A stretch of 53,066 nucleotides of DNA from Sulfuricurvum sp. (GTDB lineage Bacteria; Campylobacterota; Campylobacteria; Campylobacterales; Sulfurimonadaceae): positions 1 through 53,066 of the forward strand of contig NZ_JAUYFF010000018.1 of assembly GCF_030691015.1 (NCBI RefSeq), read 5' to 3'. Positions 44,828 through 52,956 of this stretch are shown piece by piece. Under the pieces are notes generated by a model. The model was not told where the DNA came from and did no database searches. It was given only the letters and a program-made list of their open reading frames with translations. How positions within the stretch are numbered: the first letter of the stretch is position 1; each line of letters starts with the position of its first letter. Made by a program: the position numbers and the translations under genes.

Positions 44828-44888
44828 AGGTCATCACTGAAAGTAAAAAAACAAATGCAGCAAATACAACTACAAAAAGGCTGAGCAT
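44796..44888 (-). CDS. Small 30-residue membrane ORF overlapping the copy 2 paralogue start
   Basis: Reading from ATG 44888 gives 30 residues with an almost uninterrupted hydrophobic core ([20 protein letters not shown]), typical of a single membrane span, and then a TAA stop. It is the first ORF after the predicted start of box D (near 44915), and AAGG lies 9 nt upstream. It overlaps the 5' end of the copy 2 gene by 32 bp in another frame, so it could be a translational leader or a genuine small membrane protein. No homologue is recognised. Confidence 0.45.
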   Translation of the reverse strand: MLSLFVVVFAAFVFLLSVMTYVLNIVSIHE

Positions 44889-44921
44889 CAAATAAAACCT
44901 TTTAATTCAAATAGATAAAGA

Positions 44922-44955
44922 ATCATAAGGTTTTAGTGTTGCAAGTTTGTCGCAA
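44922..44955 (-). promoter_or_regulatory. Direct-repeat box promoter D
   Basis: On the minus strand: TTGCGACA - AAC - TTGCAACA (44955 to 44937), 9 nt, then TATGAT (44927-44922). It starts one base after the stop of the receiver-protein gene at the end of the chemotaxis operon, and would drive the 30-codon ORF and copy 2 of the unknown family. Confidence 0.65.
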
Positions 44956-44956
44956 T

Positions 44957-46366
44957 TTAAAAATCGAAAATATCGTCCATGTCGATTGATTCGTTCGGGG
45001 AATCATTAACACATAACATGCTACCCACCATTTGGGCATTGCTGATAATCGTATCATCCATAAAATTGACGCTTGGCGCACCGTCATAAAAGATCATTTG
45101 CAGCCAATTTGTCAAATCCAATCCGAATGTTTTACAAAAGAGCCCCAAAGAAGAAGATTTATCGATAAAAGTTTGCACATTGTTATTAATGGTCGAGGAC
45201 AATTCACCTAATGATCTCGCAATTGGATAGCTTTCTGAATAGATAGATGCAGATTTTCCGATCCTATCGAGATAATAAGCGATCTCTTCAACTTCATCGT
45301 ATCGGATATCTCCGCTTCCTACCATCAGTAAAAGGGTATTTAGTCGGGAAAGATTTTCTTTGATATCTTCTAAATCTTCTTCATCCATATAGTAAAAGAT
45401 TTGATTTTCAACGACAGGCTCCACATAGGTTTCTGCGACGACTTGCGATTGAATCTCACTCTTTGCTGTCTCTGTCATGATAATCGTCTCGGTGCTCTTT
45501 TTTGGATCAGACGGAATTTCAACTTTACACAGATCGACTTTTTCACGAGGGGTGAGTATCGTAACTTTATAGTGGTCAAATATATAGGTATTGAGCTCAG
45601 GGATTTTGTTTAGAATCGTCCTGATCCGATCAGGGTTGATTTGACTTAAGCCTTCAATCGTAAAGTAGATATTTTTGTCAGACTCTTCAATCCATATATG
45701 CGGTGTCACGTTGATATTAAGCGCTTGTATTGAGATATCATAAATCGCACGTACAGTATCGGATAGCCGCGTAGAAGCTTGATGCGTATTAAGGATGCTT
45801 TTTCCGACATTGCATCGTCGACATGCATCGGTAAGGGTTCTCGTTTCTTGAGTCTCTAGGAGATAAAACTCCCAAAACTCAGCTAAAACGTCATACTCTT
45901 TGATGAAATAGGAGATGGTTCGCCCATACGTTGCATCACCGTAAAGATTATGACCTTCATGGATAGAAAGATGCAATCGGCGTGATTGTATCAGTGCGGT
46001 ATAGTTGTCTAACCGTGAATAAAAAAGATCAGGATCAATCGGTTTTCGAATATAATCTTCAGCTCCGCTGCGTAAGATTCGGCTCCGTATTTCAGGGTCT
46101 TTCGTATCAGAGACGACAATAATCATCGCTTTGGAATTTTTTTCACGAATCAGTTCGGTTGCTTTCGCACTCTCCATCTCAGAAATTTCAACATCGATGA
46201 AGACCATGTCGTAATTCTCGTGATCGGACATCATAACCGCTTCATTTCCGTTATCGGTTTCATAAATCACAAACTTTTTCCGTGTATCATGGGCATACTC
46301 TTCCAACATGGTACGAAGATATATTCGGCTCTCTTTATTCTTATCAACTATGAGTATTTTTTTCAT
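44957..46366 (-). CDS. Receiver protein of unknown output at the end of the chemotaxis operon
   Basis: The 469-residue product has an N-terminal receiver (ILIVDKN; acceptor Asp in VFIDVEIS; Lys in IRKPID). Residues ~125-300 are unrecognised, with CRRCN at ~185, followed by a Thr/Glu-rich linker, a helical C-terminal part and the acidic tail SIDMDDIFDF. No kinase, esterase, cyclase or DNA-binding motif is visible. I use ATG 46366 (AGGG upstream) rather than GTG 46372. It is 35 nt downstream of cheB. Since CheY-binding peptides often look like its tail, it might compete for or buffer phosphoryl groups; this is speculative. Confidence 0.72.
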   Translation of the reverse strand: MKKILIVDKNKESRIYLRTMLEEYAHDTRKKFVIYETDNGNEAVMMSDHENYDMVFIDVEISEMESAKATELIREKNSKAMIIVVSDTKDPEIRSRILRSGAEDYIRKPIDPDLFYSRLDNYTALIQSRRLHLSIHEGHNLYGDATYGRTISYFIKEYDVLAEFWEFYLLETQETRTLTDACRRCNVGKSILNTHQASTRLSDTVRAIYDISIQALNINVTPHIWIEESDKNIYFTIEGLSQINPDRIRTILNKIPELNTYIFDHYKVTILTPREKVDLCKVEIPSDPKKSTETIIMTETAKSEIQSQVVAETYVEPVVENQIFYYMDEEDLEDIKENLSRLNTLLLMVGSGDIRYDEVEEIAYYLDRIGKSASIYSESYPIARSLGELSSTINNNVQTFIDKSSSLGLFCKTFGLDLTNWLQMIFYDGAPSVNFMDDTIISNAQMVGSMLCVNDSPNESIDMDDIFDF

Positions 46367-46407
46367 ATACACCCTATCTTAAAATTCTGTTCTTAGCGTG
46401 TTGTGTA

Positions 46408-47451
46408 TTAAAAAGTCTGAATACGCTGAGGGATATCACCCAAATGTACTACTTCGCGAACGGCTTGTGATTCGATAGCTTTGAGCGGCATTCCGAAAAC
46501 AACGCAATCTTTTTCACTTTGCGCTATTGTCAATGCACCCGAGTCATACATCTCTTTCATGCCGATAGAACCGTCATCTCCCATCCCTGTTAGCATGATC
46601 CCCATGGCTTTTGAGCCGACGGCATTGTTGACGCTGCGGAAAAGAATATCGACACTCGGTTTGTGGCGGCTGATACGGGGGCCGTCGAGAAGCTTAATAA
46701 AATATTTGCCTTGACGGTTTTCCAAAAGCATATGACGGTTTCCCGGAGCGATATAAACCGATGACTCATTTACCATATCACCCTCTTGTGCCTCTTTAAT
46801 GCTCAAAGCAGAGAGTCGATTGAGCCGCTCCGCAAAACTTCCCGAAAATCCGAACGGAATGTGCAGCGTGATCAATATCGGCGGAAGAGGAGGGGATATC
46901 TGAGAAAATATCCTCATCAGGGTCTCAACGCCTCCCGTAGATGCTCCGATCGCAATGACTTTGGATGCATGAATAAGTGCCGGTTTTTTTACGAGTAGCG
47001 CATCAGGATGGATTTTTTCTGTTTCGATTTCAATAGGCTCTTTTTTGGCTCTGTTTTTCGTTTTATAGCGATCAATTAAAAACGTTAAACGCATCAGCGT
47101 ATCTTCGATTCGCGCAAAAAATGATTCATCCTTTTCGCCAATCCCTTTTTTCGCGATAAAGCCGACGGCACCGTCATCGAAAACATCATGATGGCGTGAC
47201 ACATCCGTAGAAATGACGATTGCGGGCATCGGATGAAGCCGCATTAAATTGCGTAAAAAAGTGACTCCGTCCATTTTGGGCATATTGATATCAATAGTGA
47301 CCAAATCAGGCTCATGCTGTTTAATCAGATCACGAGCTTCAAAAGCGTCCGATGCGGTTGCAATCACTTTAAAATCTTCAAGACGCGAAATCATGTCTGA
47401 GAGGATACGCTGCATCAAAGGAGAGTCGTCAATAACAATAACCGTATACAT
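46408..47451 (-). CDS. cheB: Protein-glutamate methylesterase/deamidase CheB
   Basis: CheB removes methyl groups from chemoreceptors and so resets sensitivity. The 347-residue product has the N-terminal receiver (VIDDSPLM; acceptor Asp in VTIDINMP; Lys in FIAKKG) and the C-terminal methylesterase with the catalytic Ser in GASTGG, His in LHIPFGF and Asp in GMGDDGSIG. Having the receiver, it differs from Campylobacter jejuni CheB, which lacks one. It starts 9 nt after the cheD stop. Confidence 0.96.
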   Translation of the reverse strand: MYTVIVIDDSPLMQRILSDMISRLEDFKVIATASDAFEARDLIKQHEPDLVTIDINMPKMDGVTFLRNLMRLHPMPAIVISTDVSRHHDVFDDGAVGFIAKKGIGEKDESFFARIEDTLMRLTFLIDRYKTKNRAKKEPIEIETEKIHPDALLVKKPALIHASKVIAIGASTGGVETLMRIFSQISPPLPPILITLHIPFGFSGSFAERLNRLSALSIKEAQEGDMVNESSVYIAPGNRHMLLENRQGKYFIKLLDGPRISRHKPSVDILFRSVNNAVGSKAMGIMLTGMGDDGSIGMKEMYDSGALTIAQSEKDCVVFGMPLKAIESQAVREVVHLGDIPQRIQTF

Positions 47452-47460
47452 CTGATACTC

Positions 47461-48084
47461 CTAAAACAAGGTAACGGCGTTGTCGAGCGGAACCGTTTCG
47501 GTTTTGTTGATAATTTTTGCCAATTCGCGATCGGCATTCGCCAGCCGCTCATCCATCGAACGATTTATGATTGTTTTAGAGACGGTATTAAAAGCACTAT
47601 CGAGCATAACGACCCGCCCGTTTGTTCCCAAAACATTCTCCGCTACCACCCGAATTCCCTCGGAGCGGCAAAAACTTCGGGCAAATATCACGTTACGCTC
47701 CCCGATATTGTCGCTGAAATTGTGCAGGACGTTGGCTCCTCCGGCAATTTTTGCATTAATATTTTCTTTACGGGATCCAAGTTTGTACATTTCATTCAGC
47801 ATTGATTCCATCGCATAAAGACCGAACCGACATGACGTTCCCTGTGTACAGGAGGAGGGCAAAAGGAAGTGGTTCATCCCTTTGATCTGCAAAACGCTGT
47901 CATACAGCATTACCGCGACACACGATCCCAACAGGGTCGTAATAGGGAGATTATCACTATCGTAGGTTATAGCAAACTCACCGCCGATGATTCCGAGAGT
48001 CTCTTTGTTTTGTATGTATTTGATCGCATCAGGGTGGGATAATTTAACGATTTTAGAATCTACCGTCCCTTTGATAATTTTCAT
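47461..48084 (-). CDS. cheD: Chemoreceptor glutamine deamidase CheD
   Basis: CheD deamidates receptor glutamines and can bind CheY-P-related phosphatases in other bacteria. The 207-residue product has the catalytic Cys in LLGSCVAV and the His in GMNHFLLP, followed by the family's NINAKIAGGANVL block. The ATG at 48084 overlaps the cheR stop by 4 bp; an upstream in-frame start would add 13 residues inside cheR. Confidence 0.93.
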   Translation of the reverse strand: MKIIKGTVDSKIVKLSHPDAIKYIQNKETLGIIGGEFAITYDSDNLPITTLLGSCVAVMLYDSVLQIKGMNHFLLPSSCTQGTSCRFGLYAMESMLNEMYKLGSRKENINAKIAGGANVLHNFSDNIGERNVIFARSFCRSEGIRVVAENVLGTNGRVVMLDSAFNTVSKTIINRSMDERLANADRELAKIINKTETVPLDNAVTLF

Positions 48085-48917
48085 AAGTACTCTTTTGTTT
48101 TTACAAATATATTTTGTCCGCACCGCTCTACATAAGGAGCCAGTTCCAATGGACTTTCTGAATGTCCAAGATAAAGTGTTCCACCCAATTTAAGGGTTCT
48201 AAAAAGTTTTTTCAAAATAGCGTTTTGATCGTCTTGATTAAAATAGATAAGTACATTTCGACAAAAAACAACATCAAATTCTTCAGACTTAAACGGATAG
48301 CTCACTGACATTAAATTCATCTGATCAAACCGAACTTTACGCATAAGATGATCTTTGACTTTAATCAGATAATCATCCTCTTTTGTTGGATGCGCTCTGC
48401 GTTTAAAATACTCGGCCGGCTTTATCCATGAAGGAAAATCATCCGCATTTTTATTCCACTCATAGATACCGCTAGAGGCATGTTTTAAGACATCCAGGTC
48501 AATATCGGTCGCAAGGAGGGAATAATTTGACAATGCCGTTTTATATTCGCGGTTTGCCTCTTCTATCGTCATCAAAATCGAGTAGGGTTCTTCGCCCGTC
48601 GAAGCGGCGGAACAATAGATTTTAAGAGACTGATTCGATTCGATCGCCTGTTTAACGACCCGCTCTTTTAGATCATCAAAATGAAACGTTTCACGAAAAA
48701 AATTCGTTTTATTGGTGGTAAAAGTACTGACAAATATCTCAATATGGTGACCGTTTTCAACCAATGCTAAAATCGCATCGATATCCTCGGAGTTAAGAGA
48801 ACGCTTCAGTTTATCGAGACGATTGGAGATCATTACATCTTTATTGTCACCCAGCGTAATCCCGCTATGACGATACGCGAGATCACGCGCACGATCAAGC
48901 TGACGCGCTGAGTACAT
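48081..48917 (-). CDS. cheR: Chemoreceptor methyltransferase CheR
   Basis: CheR methylates glutamates of chemoreceptors using S-adenosylmethionine. The 278-residue product has the N-terminal helical domain (DLAYRHSGITL, then NKTNFFRE) and the SAM-binding fold (IYCSAASTGEEPYSI, and FDVVFCRNVLIYF). I start at ATG 48917, giving a normal-length protein; a longer frame to 48986 would add 23 residues within cheW. It overlaps cheW by 23 bp. The window's terminal chemoreceptor has a VWESF pentapeptide that CheR could use for docking. Confidence 0.94.
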   Translation of the reverse strand: MYSARQLDRARDLAYRHSGITLGDNKDVMISNRLDKLKRSLNSEDIDAILALVENGHHIEIFVSTFTTNKTNFFRETFHFDDLKERVVKQAIESNQSLKIYCSAASTGEEPYSILMTIEEANREYKTALSNYSLLATDIDLDVLKHASSGIYEWNKNADDFPSWIKPAEYFKRRAHPTKEDDYLIKVKDHLMRKVRFDQMNLMSVSYPFKSEEFDVVFCRNVLIYFNQDDQNAILKKLFRTLKLGGTLYLGHSESPLELAPYVERCGQNIFVKTKEYL

Positions 48918-49395
48918 GCATTGTCTCAGGAGATTGACGAGAAAGCTTCTGCATCTCTTCTTTATCCAAAATACGGTCAATATCAAGGATTACGATCATC
49001 TTGTCCTCTTTTTTAAACAGCCCTTTGAGATATTCAGGGGCGATTGACGTCCCCATATCGGGTGCCGGATAGAGGCGGTCGAGTTCAGCATTTTCCATAT
49101 CGGATACTTCATCGACGACTAGACCGATCATCCGTGCATCTTGGGTTTTAACGGCGATAATGATCGTACGATTCGTATAGATAGGATCATTATTGATGTT
49201 AAATCGCACCCGCAAATCGATGACGGGAGCCACTTCGCCGCGCAAATTAATCACCCCTTTAACCCAGCGTGACGCGTCGGGAATAGGGGTAACGGTAGGG
49301 TAGGTTAGGATCTCTCTCACTTTAGAGATTTGAATCCCGTAGGTTTCGTTTCCGAGTTTAAAAGTGAGGAGTTGATTGCTCTCTATGATTGACAT
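48895..49395 (-). CDS. cheW: Chemotaxis coupling protein CheW
   Basis: CheW links CheA to receptors in the polar array. The 166-residue single-domain product has the typical YGIQISKVREIL, the INLRGEVAPVIDLR block and the IGLVVDEVSDM segment. It is 9 nt downstream of cheA. Confidence 0.95.
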   Translation of the reverse strand: MSIIESNQLLTFKLGNETYGIQISKVREILTYPTVTPIPDASRWVKGVINLRGEVAPVIDLRVRFNINNDPIYTNRTIIIAVKTQDARMIGLVVDEVSDMENAELDRLYPAPDMGTSIAPEYLKGLFKKEDKMIVILDIDRILDKEEMQKLSRQSPETMHVLSASA

Positions 49396-49404
49396 AATGC
49401 TCTC

Positions 49405-51474
49405 CTAGTAGTTTTTATCTAATATATTCATCGTATCGATGATAAGACCGATGGTTCCGTCTCCGCGTACCGTCGCTCCGCCTATTCCGCGTGCATTACG
49501 GAAATTTCGATCGAGCGGCTTAATGACAAACTGCTGCTGATTCATAAATTCATCAACGAACAGAGCGATTTTTTGCGCCGCCGAGCGTACCACGATCAAC
49601 AATCCCTCAGAGAGTTTTTGATGCTCATATTCGACGTTAAAAATCGTATGAAGCCGTACAACAGGAATAAACTCATTGCGAAGCATCAACACTTCTGACT
49701 GCGTATCTCCGATCTGCTTGATCATCTCCTCTTCAGGTTTGATCGATTCGATGATGGCTGAAAGAGGCAAAATAAACTGCTCCGCTCCGACACGGATATT
49801 AAGCCCGTCCAAAATCGCGAGGGTCAGAGGAAGTGCAATCGTAAATGTACTTCCATATCCCTCTTCGGTATCGACTTTCACAATTCCGCCGAGTTTTTTG
49901 ATGTTAGACATAACCACATCCATCCCGACACCGCGTCCGGAAATATCAGTGACGGCATCAGCCGTACTAAGACCCGGAGCAAATATGAGCATTGCTTTCT
50001 CTTCCTCACTCATCGAATACGCTTGATGCTCATCTATAACGCCGTTTTCCAACGCTTTAGCGGTTACTTTGGCGAGATTGATTCCGCCGCCGTCATCTTG
50101 TATTTTAATAATCATTTGACCATTAGCCTGCTCCGCACTCATCATCAGAGTACCGGTTTCGGGTTTGCCCGCTTTACGTCGTCGCTCAGGAGATTCGATA
50201 CCGTGATCAAGGCCGTTTCGTACGATATGCATCAACGGATCGGTTAGCCCCTCAATCATTGCCTTATCGATCTCGACACTCTCTCCGAAGCTACGGAAAT
50301 CGATCTTTTTGTCGAGTTTTTTCGCCGTATCGCGGATCACTTTAGGAAACTTTGAAAAAACGGTCTCCATCGGAACCATTCGGACACTCATAACCGATTC
50401 TTGCAGCTCACGGATATGGCGATCGATCAGTTCGAGCCGCTCACCCAAATCAGATTTTGTTTTTTGGTCTTCCATCGTATAGATATACTGAGAAAGCATC
50501 GAATGAGCAATTACAAGCTCTCCGATATTATTCATCAACCCGTCAATCTTCGAGAGATCAACACGAATCGAATTGGAAGTCGTATCGGCTTTGAACTTTT
50601 TCGCTACCTTTGATTCATCTACCGCTGCTTCTGGAAGTGCTTCTTTAGATTTTGGCTCTGATCTCTTTTCCGGCAGAGAAACTTTTACTTTCTGTTGAGG
50701 CTCTATCTCCATAAAAAACCCGAAATGATCGTCATCCGATTCTTCTACATCTGCAGAAACGGTTGCCACAGGGCTTAGCGGTTCTTCTGTTTCATCGAAG
50801 AATCCGAACATCTCCTCTTTGGCCTCTTGCATCGTTATCTCTTCAAGATCATCGAAAAGTCCGAAAACATCTTCGAATGGAGGAAGTTCTCTTTGCGGAG
50901 CTTCATCATCGAAGAGTCCGAAATACTCTTCCATGCTCTCAGGCATCTCTTCTGCTTTGTCAGAGAATTCACCGGAAATGGGCCCAAACCCTTTATCATC
51001 ATCGATCGGCATGAGCAATCCGAAGTCATCTTTCTCCTCTTCGAGAAGGATTAACGCGGCAACCTCTTGGGTATCTTCACTAAAAGATTCAATTTTTTGG
51101 AGCAAAGACATTTTCGTTGTATGGAAAAAACTCTCTTCGAGTTCACCGGAGAGCTCCATCTCTAAAATCTGTTTGAGGGTATCGATCCCTTCAATCAAAA
51201 GCTCTGCCATACTCTCTTCAAATGCGAGTTCACCGTTACGCAATCTGTCCATGAAAAATTCAAGTTCATGGGCAAGTGCGGCGAACATAGCCAGTTCTAC
51301 CGAAGCCGAGTTCCCTTTGAGCGTATGAACGGAACGAAACAGAGAATTAACCGTTTCATTGTCCATATCACCCGATTCTTCCGCTTCGAGCAAAATGGTA
51401 TCGATGGTTTCAAATATGTCTTCCGCTTCTTCTAAAAACATTTGACGATATTTATTAATATCAAACACTGCCAT
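49405..51474 (-). CDS. cheA: Chemotaxis histidine kinase CheA with FG-motif linker
   Basis: The 689-residue kinase phosphorylates CheY and CheB. Order: P1 HPt domain with the phospho-His at 50 (SVHTLKGNSA), a ~180-residue acidic linker (140-300), the P3 dimerisation helices, the P4 ATPase (GLDHGIESPERR, GRGVGMDVV), and the P5 CheW-like domain. No C-terminal receiver is present, unlike the CheAY of Helicobacter and Campylobacter. In the linker, where P2 would normally bind CheY, five short motifs recur: an acidic residue near FG followed by two hydrophobic residues (FGLL 151, FGLF 185, FGLF 204, FGFF 223, FGFF 251), the middle three 19 residues apart. Good order in the operon: cheY precedes by 8 nt, cheW follows by 9 nt. 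Confidence 0.95.
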   Translation of the reverse strand: MAVFDINKYRQMFLEEAEDIFETIDTILLEAEESGDMDNETVNSLFRSVHTLKGNSASVELAMFAALAHELEFFMDRLRNGELAFEESMAELLIEGIDTLKQILEMELSGELEESFFHTTKMSLLQKIESFSEDTQEVAALILLEEEKDDFGLLMPIDDDKGFGPISGEFSDKAEEMPESMEEYFGLFDDEAPQRELPPFEDVFGLFDDLEEITMQEAKEEMFGFFDETEEPLSPVATVSADVEESDDDHFGFFMEIEPQQKVKVSLPEKRSEPKSKEALPEAAVDESKVAKKFKADTTSNSIRVDLSKIDGLMNNIGELVIAHSMLSQYIYTMEDQKTKSDLGERLELIDRHIRELQESVMSVRMVPMETVFSKFPKVIRDTAKKLDKKIDFRSFGESVEIDKAMIEGLTDPLMHIVRNGLDHGIESPERRRKAGKPETGTLMMSAEQANGQMIIKIQDDGGGINLAKVTAKALENGVIDEHQAYSMSEEEKAMLIFAPGLSTADAVTDISGRGVGMDVVMSNIKKLGGIVKVDTEEGYGSTFTIALPLTLAILDGLNIRVGAEQFILPLSAIIESIKPEEEMIKQIGDTQSEVLMLRNEFIPVVRLHTIFNVEYEHQKLSEGLLIVVRSAAQKIALFVDEFMNQQQFVIKPLDRNFRNARGIGGATVRGDGTIGLIIDTMNILDKNY

Positions 51475-51482
51475 AGGTATCC

Positions 51483-51851
51483 TTATCGACTTAGGACGAT
51501 TCCCACCGCCTTAAGAAGCTGTTCGGGTACGAACGGTTTAACGATCCAGCCTGTCGCTCCGACTGCTTTTCCTTTTGCTTTCATATCATCATTTTTCTCG
51601 GTCGTAAGAGTCAAAATCGGCGTTTTCGCATAGGTCGGAAGTTTGCGCAGCTCGATGATCAAATCAAATCCGTTCATATTCGGCATATTGATATCGGTAA
51701 CGATTAAATCAAAAACTGCAGATTTTGCTTTTTCCAAACCATCCACTCCGTCCACCGCTTCGGTAACATCAGGGTATCCACCTTCATTTAAAGCATATTT
51801 GACCATATCACGCAACATATTAGAATCATCTACAATTAGAATTTTTGGCAT
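51483..51851 (-). CDS. cheY: Chemotaxis response regulator CheY
   Basis: CheY-P binds the flagellar switch to change rotation. The 122-residue single receiver domain has DDSNMLRDM near the N-terminus, the acceptor Asp in VTDINMP (about 53), the Thr in TLTTEK and Lys in WIVKPF. I start at ATG 51851, which follows GGAGAG; an ATG four codons upstream is less likely. It lies between the cheZ-like gene and cheA. Confidence 0.95.
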   Translation of the reverse strand: MPKILIVDDSNMLRDMVKYALNEGGYPDVTEAVDGVDGLEKAKSAVFDLIVTDINMPNMNGFDLIIELRKLPTYAKTPILTLTTEKNDDMKAKGKAVGATGWIVKPFVPEQLLKAVGIVLSR

Positions 51852-51924
51852 TTTTCTCTCCATAAGTTAAATTTTTTTAGCCCTCTCAGGCGACACTAAA
51901 CCATGACCTCACATGAGGCAGATT

Positions 51925-52782
51925 TTAAAACAGAGTGAACTCATCTATTTCACTTTGATCCGGCTTGCATTTTTGCATAGCATCATCTTTGCCCTGTACA
52001 AAATCACGTTGATCTTGAATGGTGTAAAACGGTACGAGACGCTCTTTAAAGATAACCTCTTTATCATGAGGGATATTGCATCCTAGTTCAGCAGCATGTC
52101 GGATATCATCATCCATAATCTTTCCGATCCCGTCGATCATCTGGGTAATACGGTCTTCGCACTGAAGTACCATGATAAATCCGAACATCGCTTTAATCAC
52201 TTCATCGGTACGATCGAGAATCGATCGGGTCATATTCCACGACTCTTCCAAATCATTGAACTCTTTCGGAACAATCTGCTCTTTTAATGCCGTCAGTTTT
52301 TCATGTGCAAGAGTAGTATCTTTGTGTATGGCACGCATCTCTTCGACACGCTCTTCAAAAATCGTTTCGATCTCTTTGGTACTCTCGCGCATATTGAGCT
52401 TGATCCCCTCAAGATTCGCATAGTGCACCGACGTATCGACGCTAAAACGCTGGAGCGTATCGCGAAGGGCTCGCGTTTTCCCTTTTTGATCAATATGGGA
52501 TCGATATGCGTCGAGCATACTCGGTAAACGATGAAGCCGTTTACGGTCGATCCATGCGCTAAATGTACTCGGAACCAAATGGCGTTCATGATCGGGATTA
52601 TCGAGAGCAACAATAAAAAAGCTCTCATTTGGATTTACCAAGGCTCCCGCATATTCAACATGTTCCAGTCCACAGATCATGACATCACAATCTACCTCTT
52701 CGGCAGAAGCGACTCTATAGCCCGCATCTTCCAAAGAGGGAAAACCGGAGTCATCTTCCAGTAAATTCCATATTTTCTTCAT
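51925..52782 (-). CDS. CheZ-like CheY-P phosphatase with receiver-like N-terminus
   Basis: The 285-residue product is first in the chemotaxis operon. Its helical second half carries MVLQCEDRITQMIDG (about residues 204-218), matching the CheZ active-site helix: the acidic Asp 210 and the Gln 214 in the D-x3-Q arrangement that inserts into CheY-P. The C-terminus, SEIDEFTLF, resembles the CheZ CheY-binding tail (acidic, ending in an aromatic). Remote CheZ homologues occur in Helicobacter. Residues 1-95 read like a degenerate receiver without acceptor Asp. GAAGGA precedes the ATG. The CheZ assignment rests on motif and context and is not certain. Confidence 0.62.
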   Translation of the reverse strand: MKKIWNLLEDDSGFPSLEDAGYRVASAEEVDCDVMICGLEHVEYAGALVNPNESFFIVALDNPDHERHLVPSTFSAWIDRKRLHRLPSMLDAYRSHIDQKGKTRALRDTLQRFSVDTSVHYANLEGIKLNMRESTKEIETIFEERVEEMRAIHKDTTLAHEKLTALKEQIVPKEFNDLEESWNMTRSILDRTDEVIKAMFGFIMVLQCEDRITQMIDGIGKIMDDDIRHAAELGCNIPHDKEVIFKERLVPFYTIQDQRDFVQGKDDAMQKCKPDQSEIDEFTLF

Positions 52783-52855
52783 AACTATTCCTTCAATACT
52801 TTTCGAAACGTCATAACCGTAGATTAATTTTTCGGCATCTCTAATCTGTCTTAGC

Positions 52856-52889
52856 AGTATCCCATATTAGTGTTGCAAGTTTGTGGCAA
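52856..52889 (-). promoter_or_regulatory. Direct-repeat box promoter E (chemotaxis operon)
   Basis: On the minus strand: TTGCCACA - AAC - TTGCAACA (52889 to 52871), 9 nt, then GATACT (52861-52856). Predicted start near 52849, ~67 nt upstream of the cheZ-like ATG. It would drive the eight-gene che operon. Confidence 0.65.
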
Positions 52890-52924
52890 AACATAAAAAA
52901 GCGATTATTGCAGTGTAATATTTT

Positions 52925-52947
52925 AAAAGCCCGACTAAAGGGCTTTT
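52925..52947. terminator. Bidirectional terminator between the chemotaxis operon and the upstream MCP gene
   Basis: A perfect 8-bp stem (AAAAGCCC / GGGCTTTT) with a 7-nt loop; the flanking A/T runs allow function in both directions. It ends the MCP transcript that starts beyond the window. Confidence 0.8.
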
Positions 52948-52956
52948 ATTTTATGG

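Noticed and set aside
34974-52889. Reading the repeat boxes as sigma-54 promoters (-24/-12)
   Set aside because: The spacing of TTGC elements (11 bp) equals that of sigma-54 promoters, but the near-invariant GG at -24 is GC in all five clear boxes, and a well-placed -10-like hexamer follows each. Not fully excluded; start mapping would decide.
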